Assembly (NCBI GenBank): GCA_963601575.1
Contig: CAVCFO010000018.1
Span: forward strand, 1-30,293
DNA from: CAG-238 sp963601575
GTDB taxonomy: Bacteria; Bacillota; Clostridia; Peptostreptococcales; Anaerovoracaceae
DNA: 30,293 nt
Direction of reading: 5' to 3'
Shown here piece by piece: positions 15,376-23,900 of this stretch. A program made the position numbers and the translations under genes. Numbering within the stretch: the stretch's first letter is position 1; each line of letters opens with the position of its first letter. A model generated the notes under the pieces. The model searched no databases, had not been told where the DNA came from, and saw only the letters and a program-made list of their open reading frames with translations.

Positions 15376-16296
15376 TTATGCACTTTTCGGCTCGTGGTTT
15401 ACGATGATGATGCCGATGCTTACCAGAACAAGGGCTGCGGCATTTGTCAGCGTAAGCACATTCTCGTGCAGGAATATTGAGGAAAACAGCGTTCCGAACA
15501 CCGGAATGGTAAAGCCGAATATGGCGACCTTGCCAACCGGATTGTATTTTAGCAGGTTCGCCCAAAGATAGAAGGAAACCGTGGTTGTCATGGCAAGATA
15601 GAGCAGCAAAAGCCCTGTTTTCATGTCGAAACTTCCGATACTGCCTCCTGCGAACCGGCCGATAAAAATCAGCAGCACGCCGCCGAACATGAGCTGAAAA
15701 GACGATATGGTTCCAGGCTTTTCCCGATCCGAAAACATTTTCAGCGTCGCCGAGCTTATGCCGTAAGCGACGGAGCAAAGCAGCACCATTCCCTCGCCCA
15801 TAAAGCTGAAATCACCCAGCAAATTGCCGTCTTTGAGGTTTACGATGATGATTCCCGCAAATCCGATAAGGCATCCGATAATTTTCTTGCCGTTTAGGTT
15901 ATCGCCCCTTATCATAAAATGCGCCGCCAAAATAGCGAAAAACACGTTTGAGCCGTTGATAACGGAGCCTTTTGCGCCAGTGGTATAGGAAAGCCCGATG
16001 TAAAAGCATATGTACTGAATCGTGGTTTGGAGCAGTCCTTGCAGGCAAATCGCAGGCACGGAGCTGCGCTTTATGGTTGCCGGTTCCTTCTCAATGATGC
16101 TGGTCATGCACCAGGACAAAAGCCCCGCCAGCGTAAAGCGATAGCCGGCATAGAGTATTTTGCTCCCTGCGGTAGTGATATTCATAAGGGCAAATCCCGT
16201 TTTGATGGCAGGAAAAGCGCTGCCCCAAAGGGCGCAGGTCAGAAGCGCAAAGAAAATCAGCCCCGCAGGTTTTGTAAATATGTTATTTGTTTTCAT
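15376..16296 (-). CDS. EamA/DMT-family transporter (10 TM), copy 1
   Basis: A 306-residue drug/metabolite-transporter superfamily protein with the usual two EamA halves. The first helix carries ALLTCALWGSAFPAIKTGFA and the second half ends in VSIGIIIVNHEPKSA. It is highly hydrophobic, with about ten membrane segments. It is the last gene of a minus-strand operon (two ProC-like reductases, B12 mutase, this gene), 43 bp after the mutase stop. EamA proteins are mostly exporters of amino acids or metabolites. Here an end-product or overflow exporter, or an uptake system for the pathway substrate, is plausible but unproven. Confidence 0.88.
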   Translation of the reverse strand: MKTNNIFTKPAGLIFFALLTCALWGSAFPAIKTGFALMNITTAGSKILYAGYRFTLAGLLSWCMTSIIEKEPATIKRSSVPAICLQGLLQTTIQYICFYIGLSYTTGAKGSVINGSNVFFAILAAHFMIRGDNLNGKKIIGCLIGFAGIIIVNLKDGNLLGDFSFMGEGMVLLCSVAYGISSATLKMFSDREKPGTISSFQLMFGGVLLIFIGRFAGGSIGSFDMKTGLLLLYLAMTTTVSFYLWANLLKYNPVGKVAIFGFTIPVFGTLFSSIFLHENVLTLTNAAALVLVSIGIIIVNHEPKSA

Positions 16297-16339
16297 TTTT
16301 GTATAACCTTAGTAATATAGTATGCAAATGTAGTATGTA

Positions 16340-18118
16340 TTAGCAGGCAGACTTTTCATTCCTCCCAAAATACGAAGCGACCTCTGCGACGATGGTGTCG
16401 ATATTGTTGTCGGTATTGATTCCCATGGCGGTGAGTTTTGCGGAGGCGTCGATAGGAACGTCGCTTCCGTCCATGGCTTCGTTGAGTCTGCCGCCCATGA
16501 GAACGTGGACGTCCTCAAGACCGTTATCCTTTAGCGCCGCAAGAAGATCCCTGCCGAAGCTGTAAGCCATGCCGTTATATGTACTCATGCAGAGAACCTT
16601 GCTGCCGGTTTCGATCAAATTGTCGATGATCTCGCTGATTGCCACGGAAGTGCCGAGGTCAAATACCTGAGCGCCTGCCTTGCGAAGATAGTTGCGGATT
16701 ACTTCCTTGCCGAACTCGTGAACGTCGGTAGAGCCTACCACAACTGTGATTCCGGAAAGAGGGCCTGCGCCTGCACCGAAATTCTGCTTTGCCACTGCAT
16801 CGTCCTCGATCTTTGTGATGGTCTGGACGATGCTTGTCGGTCTTACGGGAACTCTGCCCCGCATTGCATTTATATCATGTTTGCCGGAGCCGAAAGCCGT
16901 TTCAAGCTGCTCAGGGCCTATAGCCTTTAGCATGGACATGATTTCTCCGGCGTGGGTAAGGTCAACCCCCAGAGCCTCAAGACCGTTCATCACCCGTTCA
17001 AAGAACACGTTTGCGCCGGTTACCAGAACCTCAGCGTCGGAATTTACCTTGTCCCAGTCGATGTAGCGGGCGTAATAAGGCGCTTTTTCGATGACCGTAT
17101 CCATGGTAAGCTGCGCCTCGATGATTTCTTCAGGAGCAGGGATGCGAATCGCCTCGGTGAAAGGAACCGGAGCAACCGCATAGCCGCTTGGATACATGAG
17201 CTGGCAAGCCACATCAGGCAGGGCATAAGCGCAGAGAACGCCGTAGTTTCTGGCAATAATCGGGCCGTAGTCGATGGTGTTGCCGTTGACAAATGTTCCG
17301 GGAGTCCCGTTCTTGTTTATCATGCTGAGGGCGCGGTTAAATACGATTCTTAGGAAGGAGTCGCTGAAAAGATTGCCGTAGCAATGAGCAAGATTCCCAC
17401 CAAGCAGGTCCTCAACCACGTATTTTTCGATCATCGCCCAGCCTAGGAGATTTGCAACGTCGTGGAAAAGAGCGCCGTAGCCGTCGTCAAGATTGCAATG
17501 CATACAAACTCCTGCGTCCTTAAATTCACTCATGATTGCCATTGCCTTGATATAATCCTCGGTGCGGTAGTCCTCCATTTCAAGACCCGGATATTCGTAG
17601 GTGAAATACTGCGCCAGATTGCCGATTGATGTAACTCCCGCATTAAGGGCGTTGGTAACATTTTCAACGCCGTTCAGGGAGCCGATCATGTGGTCGCCAA
17701 GGTGTGGGTGAGCAGGGACAACCTGTCCGAGCTTTTTCCACTCGTCGGGAGTGTTGAGAATAAGGCTTCCGCTTGCCTGAAAGCGATTTCTGTACTGCTC
17801 AGGCACACCCATGATCCAGTCGCAGCAGATGCCGAAACGGTCGATGGAGGAGCCGACTTCTTTCAGCCCATTATAGACCTTGCGCATACCCTCGGCGGTG
17901 GCTTCCCAGGAGTTCCAGCCGATGACGGAATGCTTCATGATCTTTCCGGCTTTCATCATTTTTTCTTTATATTCGATTTCGGATTTGACGCCGTGTTCTT
18001 TCATAAAAAGAGTTTCGCCGATGGTGATTCCCTTTGCGATTTTCTTCGCATCTGCACGAATCGATTGCATATCCGGCAGCTCTTTTTCGTTAAATCTGCG
18101 ATTTACCTGTATATTCAT
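16340..18118 (-). CDS. Fused adenosylcobalamin-dependent mutase, copy 2
   Basis: A 592-residue paralogue of the mutase at 8079-9842, collinear from end to end. Shared blocks include PHLGDHMIGSLN, RGRVPVR.TSIV and STDVHEFGKE. The B12-binding signature is intact: D465 and H467 in DVHEFG, Ser in CMSTYNG, GG in LMGGRLNEAMDG. Both copies keep a complete cobalamin site, so neither is a decayed duplicate. The catalytic parts differ in many positions, which suggests different substrates or a hetero-oligomer. The gene lies 43 bp after a ProC-like gene and 43 bp before an EamA transporter. No reactivase is encoded beside it, so it probably shares the GlmL-like protein at 6639. Confidence 0.85.
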   Translation of the reverse strand: MNIQVNRRFNEKELPDMQSIRADAKKIAKGITIGETLFMKEHGVKSEIEYKEKMMKAGKIMKHSVIGWNSWEATAEGMRKVYNGLKEVGSSIDRFGICCDWIMGVPEQYRNRFQASGSLILNTPDEWKKLGQVVPAHPHLGDHMIGSLNGVENVTNALNAGVTSIGNLAQYFTYEYPGLEMEDYRTEDYIKAMAIMSEFKDAGVCMHCNLDDGYGALFHDVANLLGWAMIEKYVVEDLLGGNLAHCYGNLFSDSFLRIVFNRALSMINKNGTPGTFVNGNTIDYGPIIARNYGVLCAYALPDVACQLMYPSGYAVAPVPFTEAIRIPAPEEIIEAQLTMDTVIEKAPYYARYIDWDKVNSDAEVLVTGANVFFERVMNGLEALGVDLTHAGEIMSMLKAIGPEQLETAFGSGKHDINAMRGRVPVRPTSIVQTITKIEDDAVAKQNFGAGAGPLSGITVVVGSTDVHEFGKEVIRNYLRKAGAQVFDLGTSVAISEIIDNLIETGSKVLCMSTYNGMAYSFGRDLLAALKDNGLEDVHVLMGGRLNEAMDGSDVPIDASAKLTAMGINTDNNIDTIVAEVASYFGRNEKSAC

Positions 18119-18161
18119 ACTAATTTACCCTCTCTTTTACGCATTTGTAAGCTGTGAAGAT

Positions 18162-18962
18162 TTAGATTGCATTTGCCTTGGCTACGGCATCCTTTACGGA
18201 TTGCATTACCGCAGACTGGAAACCACAGTCAATCAGAGACTTGTAGCCCTCAATGGTTACGCCTCCCGGTGAACACATGGCGCTTACCATATCCTTCGCA
18301 GATGCGCCGGTTTCGTCCAGAAGCATTGCAACTCCAAGCATATTCTTGATTACGATGCTGCGAGCGTCATTGCGGCTGAATCCGGAGTAAACTCCCGCGT
18401 CGATAAGAGCGTCTGCCATCTGGTAGAGCCACATCGGACCGGAGCAGCTGTAAGCTGTGAACTCGTTAAACATATTTTCCGCAAGATACATGGTCTGCCC
18501 CAGCGAATTTAAGATGAGAGTAACGGTTTCCTTTTCCTCGGCAGTGACATTTTCGTTGAGAGCCACAGCACTGTGTCCGTTCTTTACCTTGTTGAGGGTA
18601 TTTGGCATTACACGAACGATTTTCTTGTCCTCACCTAACATTTCGCCAAGCTCATCAAGCTTTACTCCCGCCGCGATAGAGATGAAAAGGGCATCTTTTT
18701 TGGCCGCAGCCTTTAGGGACTTTGCCACTACCGGAACGATTTTCGGCAGAACCGCGATGATTGCGATATCCGCATTTTCCATGGCAGAGCTTGCGTCTAC
18801 CAGGGCTTCCACACCATAGGTTTCCTTGAGATAAGCGCAGCGATCGGGATTAAGCTCGCTTACTGTGATGTCGGTAGGTTTTGCAACTTCCGAAGTGATG
18901 ATGCTGCGAATCACGCCCTCTGCCATGTTGCCGCCGCCGCAAAATAAAATCTTCTTTTTCAT
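18162..18962 (-). CDS. Pyrroline-5-carboxylate reductase family protein (ProC-like), copy 1
   Basis: A 266-residue NAD(P)H-dependent imine reductase of the P5C reductase family. The N-terminal Rossmann motif is FCGGGNMAEG. The conserved VRVMPNT, SGPMWLYQMADALIDAGV and SPGGVTI blocks follow, in the order and at the spacing of ProC. Departures from classical ProC are SGPMW for SGPAY and GGVTI for GGTTI, both near the substrate pocket. It is the second gene of the operon, followed after 43 bp by a B12 mutase. The default reaction is P5C to proline, as after HypD, but the altered pocket and the presence of a second copy leave room for a different cyclic imine. Confidence 0.88.
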   Translation of the reverse strand: MKKKILFCGGGNMAEGVIRSIITSEVAKPTDITVSELNPDRCAYLKETYGVEALVDASSAMENADIAIIAVLPKIVPVVAKSLKAAAKKDALFISIAAGVKLDELGEMLGEDKKIVRVMPNTLNKVKNGHSAVALNENVTAEEKETVTLILNSLGQTMYLAENMFNEFTAYSCSGPMWLYQMADALIDAGVYSGFSRNDARSIVIKNMLGVAMLLDETGASAKDMVSAMCSPGGVTIEGYKSLIDCGFQSAVMQSVKDAVAKANAI

Positions 18963-19081
18963 GTTTGTTCACGTTTCCTTTCAATATTTTAATTTTAAAT
19001 ATGAACTGTGCGATTTGCAATAAATTTCAGCGATTTACTTTTCTTTTTCTTCCTTGTTCTTCTTTGAATTTGCGAATTAAA

Positions 19082-19882
19082 TTAAAGGCTGTTTGTCTTG
19101 CTAAAGCCTGCCATTACGGACTCCATTACCGATGACTGAAAACCTGTCTGTTTCAGGCTGCGCAATGCTTCGATAGTAACGCCGGCAGGGGAGGTCATCA
19201 TTCCGGTCTTTGCCGATGGCTCAAGTCCGGTTGCATCGATAAGCTTTGCGGCTCCCAGCATGTTCTTTACTGCCATATCCTTAGCAACTGCTCTCGGAAA
19301 TCCTACGCATACCCCTGCGTCTGTGAGAGCTTCCATGAGCTGGTAGCAGTACAGAGGCCCCACATTGCAATAAGAAGTAAAGGCATTGAAGAGATCTTCG
19401 CTGATTTCCTGAATCTGTCCAAGGTACTTGACATAAGCCTTTGCAGTTTCCTTATCCTCTGCTGTGCAATTTGAATTGAAGCACATTGCAGAGTAGCCGG
19501 ACTGCGTAGCGATCATGGTATTTGGAGTCATGCGTATGATTTTCTTGTCCGCTCCGAGAACTGCCGCTAATTTTTCGATCTTGGTTGCAGCGGCGATGGA
19601 AATAATAATCTGTTCTTTGTTTACTAGCGGTGCGAGGTAAGATGCCACATCGGAAACAAACTTCGGAACCACGGCTATAATAACAATGTCAGCATTTTTC
19701 ACTTCTTCCGAAGGGTCAGCCGATGCGGCGACTCCGTACTTTTCGGTCAGATATGCGCGGCGAGCTTCCACAGGTTCTTTCACCGTGATGCAAGCGCTAG
19801 ATACATTTCCGTTGCCGATAAAGCCGCTGATAATGCCCTCTGCCATGTTGCCGCCACCGCAGAATACAATTTTCTTTTCCAT
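19082..19882 (-). CDS. Pyrroline-5-carboxylate reductase family protein (ProC-like), copy 2
   Basis: A 266-residue homologue of the next gene, same length. The Rossmann motif FCGGGNMAEG is identical. The later motifs are more diverged: RMTPNTM for MPNTP, NVGPLYCYQLMEALTDAGV for SGPAY, and SPAGVTI for SPGGTTI. It is first in the minus-strand operon behind a consensus SigA promoter (19934-19962) that overlaps a putative GntR operator. Two tandem ProC paralogues in one catabolic operon, each altered at the substrate loop, suggest a heteromer or sequential reduction of different imines. It could still be a normal proline-forming enzyme. Confidence 0.86.
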   Translation of the reverse strand: MEKKIVFCGGGNMAEGIISGFIGNGNVSSACITVKEPVEARRAYLTEKYGVAASADPSEEVKNADIVIIAVVPKFVSDVASYLAPLVNKEQIIISIAAATKIEKLAAVLGADKKIIRMTPNTMIATQSGYSAMCFNSNCTAEDKETAKAYVKYLGQIQEISEDLFNAFTSYCNVGPLYCYQLMEALTDAGVCVGFPRAVAKDMAVKNMLGAAKLIDATGLEPSAKTGMMTSPAGVTIEALRSLKQTGFQSSVMESVMAGFSKTNSL

Positions 19883-19933
19883 TTTTTATATTTCCTTTCG
19901 TAAAAAAATATCGTTAAACTTATAATTATTGTT

Positions 19934-19962
19934 ATTATATCGACAATCTACCCTGTTGTCAA
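19934..19962 (-). promoter_or_regulatory. SigA promoter of ProC-ProC-mutase-EamA operon
   Basis: The minus strand has TTGACA (19962-19957), a 17-bp spacer and TATAAT (19939-19934): full consensus. An operator-like palindrome at 19964-19974 abuts the -35 box. Confidence 0.88.
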
Positions 19963-19963
19963 G

Positions 19964-19974
19964 ATGTCGGACAA
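19964..19974. promoter_or_regulatory. Putative GntR operator ATGTCGGACAA
   Basis: Matches TTGTCNGACAA except the first base. It sits next to the -35 box of the ProC operon promoter, where binding would block RNA polymerase. Confidence 0.62.
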
Positions 19975-19997
19975 CAAAAATATTCTAACAAAAGGGC

Positions 19998-20026
19998 TTG
20001 ACAAAAAATAAATTATGAGTTATCCT
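19998..20026 (+). promoter_or_regulatory. SigA promoter of NSS symporter gene
   Basis: TTGACA (19998-20003), 17-bp spacer, TATCCT (20021-20026). A second possible start is the extended -10 TGATACAAT near 20128-20136. Confidence 0.55.
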
Positions 20027-20043
20027 AAATGCAGACATGGTTA

Positions 20044-20054
20044 TTGTCGGACAA
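20044..20054. promoter_or_regulatory. Putative GntR operator TTGTCGGACAA
   Basis: A perfect palindrome about 17 bp downstream of the NSS -10 box, so it would act as a roadblock. It is the second copy in the ProC/NSS divergent region, 80 bp from the first. Confidence 0.7.
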
Positions 20055-20160
20055 CACATAATAAGAAGTGAATTGCTGCAGGTTGTGAGCAAAAACCGGA
20101 ATAGTATATCTTTATCAAGCAAAATATGATACAATCGTCGCAGCAAGGAAGGAGAAAGAA

Positions 20161-21579
20161 ATGTCAACTATTACAATCGTGATGCTGATTGTTTACGCTG
20201 TTGTATTCGGCGGCGGAAGCATTTGGTGCGTAAAAAAGTCATTGACAGGCAACAAGCAGCATGAGCTGGCAGAAGGGGTTTCGGACGGATTCGGTTCCAG
20301 AATCGGCTACATCCTCTCAACCATCGGTATGGCTGTAGGCGTAGGTGCAATGTGGAGATTCCCGATGCTCTGCGCAAAATGGGGCGGCGGTGCATTCGTC
20401 CTTGCCTTCGTAATTATCACCGTAGCGCTGGTAATCCCGGCGGGACTTGCCGAGACGGCTTATGGCAGACTCAAGGGAAAAGAGCATATGTCCGGAATGA
20501 GCGAAGAGGGAGGAGTTTTCGGAAAGATTCTCGGCGCCCTTTGCTCCATCGACCAGTTATTCCTCTGGGCATATTACCCGGCGATTCAGGGTCTTGTTAT
20601 CGTTTATATCTTCAAAACCGCAACTCAGGGCATCGGATACGCTGCTGACTCCGAGGCAGTTTGGGAGAGCATGAACGGCAACCGCATCATGCAATACGCA
20701 CTGATTATCGTGCTCCTTATCTTCACAGGCTGGATCACCGCAAAGGGTATCAGCAACGGCATCGAAAAGATCTGCAAGGTTATGCTTCCGGCACTTGGGG
20801 TTATCCTGGTGGTTCTTGTAATCGGCGTTTGCACCATCGACGGAATCGCAGAAGGTATCGAATATTATGTAAAGCCGGACTGGACGGTATTTGCTAACCC
20901 GTCCATGTGGGCAGAAGCCGCCGGCATGGCTCTCTTTGCAGTAGGTCTTGGGCCTGGCGTTCTCTACGGCTACGGCAGATATACAAACAAAGAGCAGGAC
21001 ATCGCTATGGACTTCGTTTCGGTTAACGTTCTTCAGCTTACGATTTGCCTGATGAGCGGATTCGTTATCATTCCGGCAGTCAAGGTATTCGGCTTCGACC
21101 CTATGATGGGTAAGGGCATCATGTTCGTTGCACTTCCTAAGGTATTCGAAAGCCTGCCGCTGGGAGCAGTATTCATGATCCTGTTCTACCTCGCGCTTTT
21201 GTTTGCAGGAATTTCCTCGTCGATCTCGCAGCTAGAAATCGGTCTTTCCCTTTTCACAGATAAACTCGGATTCAAGCTTACGAGAAAGAAAGGTGCTGTT
21301 GCGGCATTCTTCGTTGCTGCGCTTGTGGCAATACCATGTGCGTTTAGCGATTCGTTCTTTGCTGTATTTGACAATATCATCGGTTCCATCGGATATGATA
21401 TATGCGCTCTGGGTATCGCAATTCTCGTCGGCTGGAAATACGGCGCTGCAAAGATCAGAGCGGCATACAACGAAACCTGCGAAATCAAGTGGGGCAGCTG
21501 GATCGATGTTATGTATAAGTACGTTTTCGTAGCTGTTATGGCATTCTTCACAGTTCAGGCGCTCATCGACTTATTCTAA
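20161..21579 (+). CDS. Neurotransmitter:sodium symporter (NSS/SNF) family amino acid transporter
   Basis: A 472-residue Na+-coupled amino acid importer of the LeuT-fold NSS family. The unwound TM1 signature is clear (SRIGYILSTIGMAVGVGAMW, then RFPMLCAKWGGGAFVLAF), corresponding to the Na+/substrate site of LeuT. An additional hydrophobic segment (residues about 3-23, TITIVMLIVYAVVFGGGSIW) precedes TM1, linked by a polar stretch. Typical bacterial NSS proteins start almost at TM1. ATG 20161 follows AAGGAAGGAG. It is divergent from the ProC/mutase operon, with a GntR operator in its leader, so it likely imports the substrate of that pathway. Substrate not predictable. Confidence 0.92.
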   Translation: MSTITIVMLIVYAVVFGGGSIWCVKKSLTGNKQHELAEGVSDGFGSRIGYILSTIGMAVGVGAMWRFPMLCAKWGGGAFVLAFVIITVALVIPAGLAETAYGRLKGKEHMSGMSEEGGVFGKILGALCSIDQLFLWAYYPAIQGLVIVYIFKTATQGIGYAADSEAVWESMNGNRIMQYALIIVLLIFTGWITAKGISNGIEKICKVMLPALGVILVVLVIGVCTIDGIAEGIEYYVKPDWTVFANPSMWAEAAGMALFAVGLGPGVLYGYGRYTNKEQDIAMDFVSVNVLQLTICLMSGFVIIPAVKVFGFDPMMGKGIMFVALPKVFESLPLGAVFMILFYLALLFAGISSSISQLEIGLSLFTDKLGFKLTRKKGAVAAFFVAALVAIPCAFSDSFFAVFDNIIGSIGYDICALGIAILVGWKYGAAKIRAAYNETCEIKWGSWIDVMYKYVFVAVMAFFTVQALIDLF

Positions 21580-21620
21580 AATAAACAGATAAATATCTAA
21601 TGTGTACATAAGATTCGAAG

Positions 21621-21662
21621 CTGCCGCGCTGCCGAAAAACCAATCGGAGGCGCGGCAGTTTT
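21621..21662 (+). terminator. Terminator after NSS gene
   Basis: CTGCCGCGC (21621-21629) pairs perfectly with GCGCGGCAG (21650-21658), followed by TTTT. Confidence 0.8.
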
Positions 21663-21697
21663 GCATTGTGGGATTTACAAAACCCGCGAGGATCTGA

Positions 21698-22489
21698 CTA
21701 AACCCATCCGCTGTACGGCTTCTGCATTACTGCATTGTGGAGCCATTTAATCAATGTGATGAAGTCGAATACCGGCAGCTGAGTTGCGGCCTGAATGTCT
21801 GCCGCATAAGGGGGCATATCGCTGCATTCCAGCAGAATTGCGCCGATATCTTTGTGCTTTGAGGTGATTTCCAAAGCGGCATTTACTACTTCCTGCCTTG
21901 CGACATTGTTGTCGAAATATCCTCGGTTGTCAAGCACAACGGAGAATTCCTTTGAACTTTCCATCCCCCGGAACACCAGGTCCGAAGAATCCTCGATTCC
22001 GCAGTTTTTGAGAAGCTCATCGCTGATGGAAGCACCGTTTGCGGTCAGAACTCCTATTTTCTGTCCCGGACGGAGCAGGGTGCGAATCCACGGAATCTGC
22101 ACAAGAGATGACATCGCAACAGGGACATCCACTGCTGCGGCAACATCCTTGTGATAGTTTCCGAAGAAGCCGCAAGCCGAGCAGATTGCTCTTACTCCCT
22201 CAGCCTCAACCATGTGCTTTGCGGTGGCGATAATATCGTCCTTTACCGTAGGATCAGCGTTGAAAAGCCTTTCGTTTATAAGATTTTTTACCGGCATCAT
22301 TCTTACCGGAAAATCGTATGTATAAGCATTTACAACATTTCCCGGGATGAGAGGGTAGTTTACGTTTTCAATATATACGATGCCGACCGAGTAGCCGGAT
22401 ATTTGCTGATGGTCAACGCTTGTCATCTTCACATCCCTGTTTGCAGGCGTTACATATCCGAACGGTCTGTTTTCTAAGTATGCGGTCAT
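21698..22489 (-). CDS. Aspartate/glutamate (hydantoin) racemase superfamily protein
   Basis: A 263-residue member of the PLP-independent Asp/Glu racemase fold. The two-Cys arrangement is visible: ICSACGFFGNYH (C106 the likely first catalytic Cys) and ILLECSDMPPYA (C222). The start is at 22489 (MTAYLENRPFGY) after GGAGGTAAATAAA; a longer version from 22513 lacks an ATG. It lies 82 bp behind a YkvI-like transporter in the same orientation. The family includes racemases, maleate isomerases and decarboxylases, so epimerisation of a transported amino acid is a guess from context. Confidence 0.85.
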   Translation of the reverse strand: MTAYLENRPFGYVTPANRDVKMTSVDHQQISGYSVGIVYIENVNYPLIPGNVVNAYTYDFPVRMMPVKNLINERLFNADPTVKDDIIATAKHMVEAEGVRAICSACGFFGNYHKDVAAAVDVPVAMSSLVQIPWIRTLLRPGQKIGVLTANGASISDELLKNCGIEDSSDLVFRGMESSKEFSVVLDNRGYFDNNVARQEVVNAALEITSKHKDIGAILLECSDMPPYAADIQAATQLPVFDFITLIKWLHNAVMQKPYSGWV

Positions 22490-22571
22490 TTTATTTACCT
22501 CCGTCAATATCAAATAATAATCAAATTTTCAAAATTTATTGCCTCGTGGCGCGTAATTGCCGGCACATTGC

Positions 22572-23795
22572 CTATTCTGCCTCAGGGGGATTGGTTTCCT
22601 GCTCCATGAGCTGCCCTGCCTTAACGGCCTTTTGCGTCTGAATGAGGCGCACAACCAGGCATACTGTAAGCACGATCCCCACAAGTCCGCTGATAGGGAA
22701 CAGGAAGTTAATCAGAGCCGAGAAAGGAAGCACGCTTCCAAGGAACAATCCTGCCAAAACCATGACAATAACAAATGTGTTTGTCTTTTTTGTACCCGAT
22801 TCTCCCGGAAAAAGCCATGCGGAAAGCACCCACAAAAACCCTGTAGTGGTTGTAAAGATTCCTCCGAAGATGATGATAACATAAGTCCAACTTCCGCTTG
22901 GCCACAAAACATCCAGCGCAGCCAAAACAGGGAATGGGCTCATCTTGCCGCTGGCAGTGTTCACAACTTCATTAAAGTTGGAAAGAATCAGTATCATAAC
23001 GAAGAAAGTACAAAGATAAAGGGCAGCTGTAGTGGCAACGCCGGAAATCACAGCCTGATTCATGGTCTTTGTGCGCTTTCCGAGGGTCAGGAAGAACGGA
23101 ACACCGTTTACAACCACAAGGGCGGCATAGAGCATTCCCTCCAGCATCGGATTGTTGATGGAAGCAAGCCCCGGAATCCAGCTAAGAGGCGGCAGCGCAA
23201 ACAGATTTGCCTGATAAACCACGCCGCTTTCTACATACTCAGCCATATTATCGGCTTGGGCCAAATCACAGGCCGGGTGGAATAGTGAAATGATTCCGAA
23301 TAAAACAACATAAACCAAAAGAATAATTCCGACGGAACCCAAAACTCTCTCAACGGTCTTCAGCCCTCCGATTACGATGACGCCGGATACAAGTCCCATG
23401 AGAGCCGAACCGATCCATTGCGGCCATCCCCAGTACTGATTAAAAAGGGAGCCTGCGCCGGAGAACATTATCATGAATGTTCCGAATATGGAAACGAAAG
23501 TCCATATTTGAAAGAACTTTCCCAGACCCTTTCCACCTACATACTCATAAGCTGCCGAAGTGGTGTCAAATGTTCTTATCGAGCCTATGCGATACAAACA
23601 AATACAGGTGATAAGGGTAATCAGCCCGGCACCGATGAAGACAAGGCTTGACTTTTTCAGTCCCCATGAACCGAAGAATTGCAGCACTTCGTTTCCGGAA
23701 GCGAAACCGGAACCTACTGCATAGGCAATGAATGCACCGGTAATCACACAAACGGTTACGAAATTGAAATTGAATTTTTCATTACTGTTTTTCAT
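22572..23795 (-). CDS. YkvI-like membrane transporter (APC superfamily)
   Basis: A 407-residue polytopic protein resembling the YkvI/LeuT-fold group. TM1 has the glycine-rich break GAFIAYAVGSGFASGNEVLQ, as in Na+-coupled symporters, and about 10-12 membrane segments follow. The start at 23795 (MKNSNEKFNFNF) follows AAAGGAG; an extension to 23852 covers that ribosome site. It heads a two-gene operon with the racemase-family gene, divergent from a LysR regulator whose predicted box lies at -65. I infer uptake of an amino acid or related acid. No member of this family has a substrate that I can assign with confidence. Confidence 0.82.
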   Translation of the reverse strand: MKNSNEKFNFNFVTVCVITGAFIAYAVGSGFASGNEVLQFFGSWGLKKSSLVFIGAGLITLITCICLYRIGSIRTFDTTSAAYEYVGGKGLGKFFQIWTFVSIFGTFMIMFSGAGSLFNQYWGWPQWIGSALMGLVSGVIVIGGLKTVERVLGSVGIILLVYVVLFGIISLFHPACDLAQADNMAEYVESGVVYQANLFALPPLSWIPGLASINNPMLEGMLYAALVVVNGVPFFLTLGKRTKTMNQAVISGVATTAALYLCTFFVMILILSNFNEVVNTASGKMSPFPVLAALDVLWPSGSWTYVIIIFGGIFTTTTGFLWVLSAWLFPGESGTKKTNTFVIVMVLAGLFLGSVLPFSALINFLFPISGLVGIVLTVCLVVRLIQTQKAVKAGQLMEQETNPPEAE

Positions 23796-23850
23796 TGTGT
23801 TTTCTCCTTTCAAAATTTCAACGAAAAGCTTGTAATCTTTTCTTGGCTGC

Positions 23851-23879
23851 ATTATACTATAGGCGGATACTTTCGGAAA
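23851..23879 (-). promoter_or_regulatory. Promoter of YkvI-racemase operon
   Basis: The -10 is TATAAT (23856-23851) with 17 bp to a poor -35, TTTCCG (23879-23874). A weak -35 fits activation by the divergent LysR protein. Confidence 0.55.
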
Positions 23880-23900
23880 TTAAATGTATTTAATGAGCAA

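Noticed and set aside
22557..23285. A 242-codon plus-strand open frame
   Set aside because: It is antisense to the YkvI-like gene, of low complexity and without a start signal.
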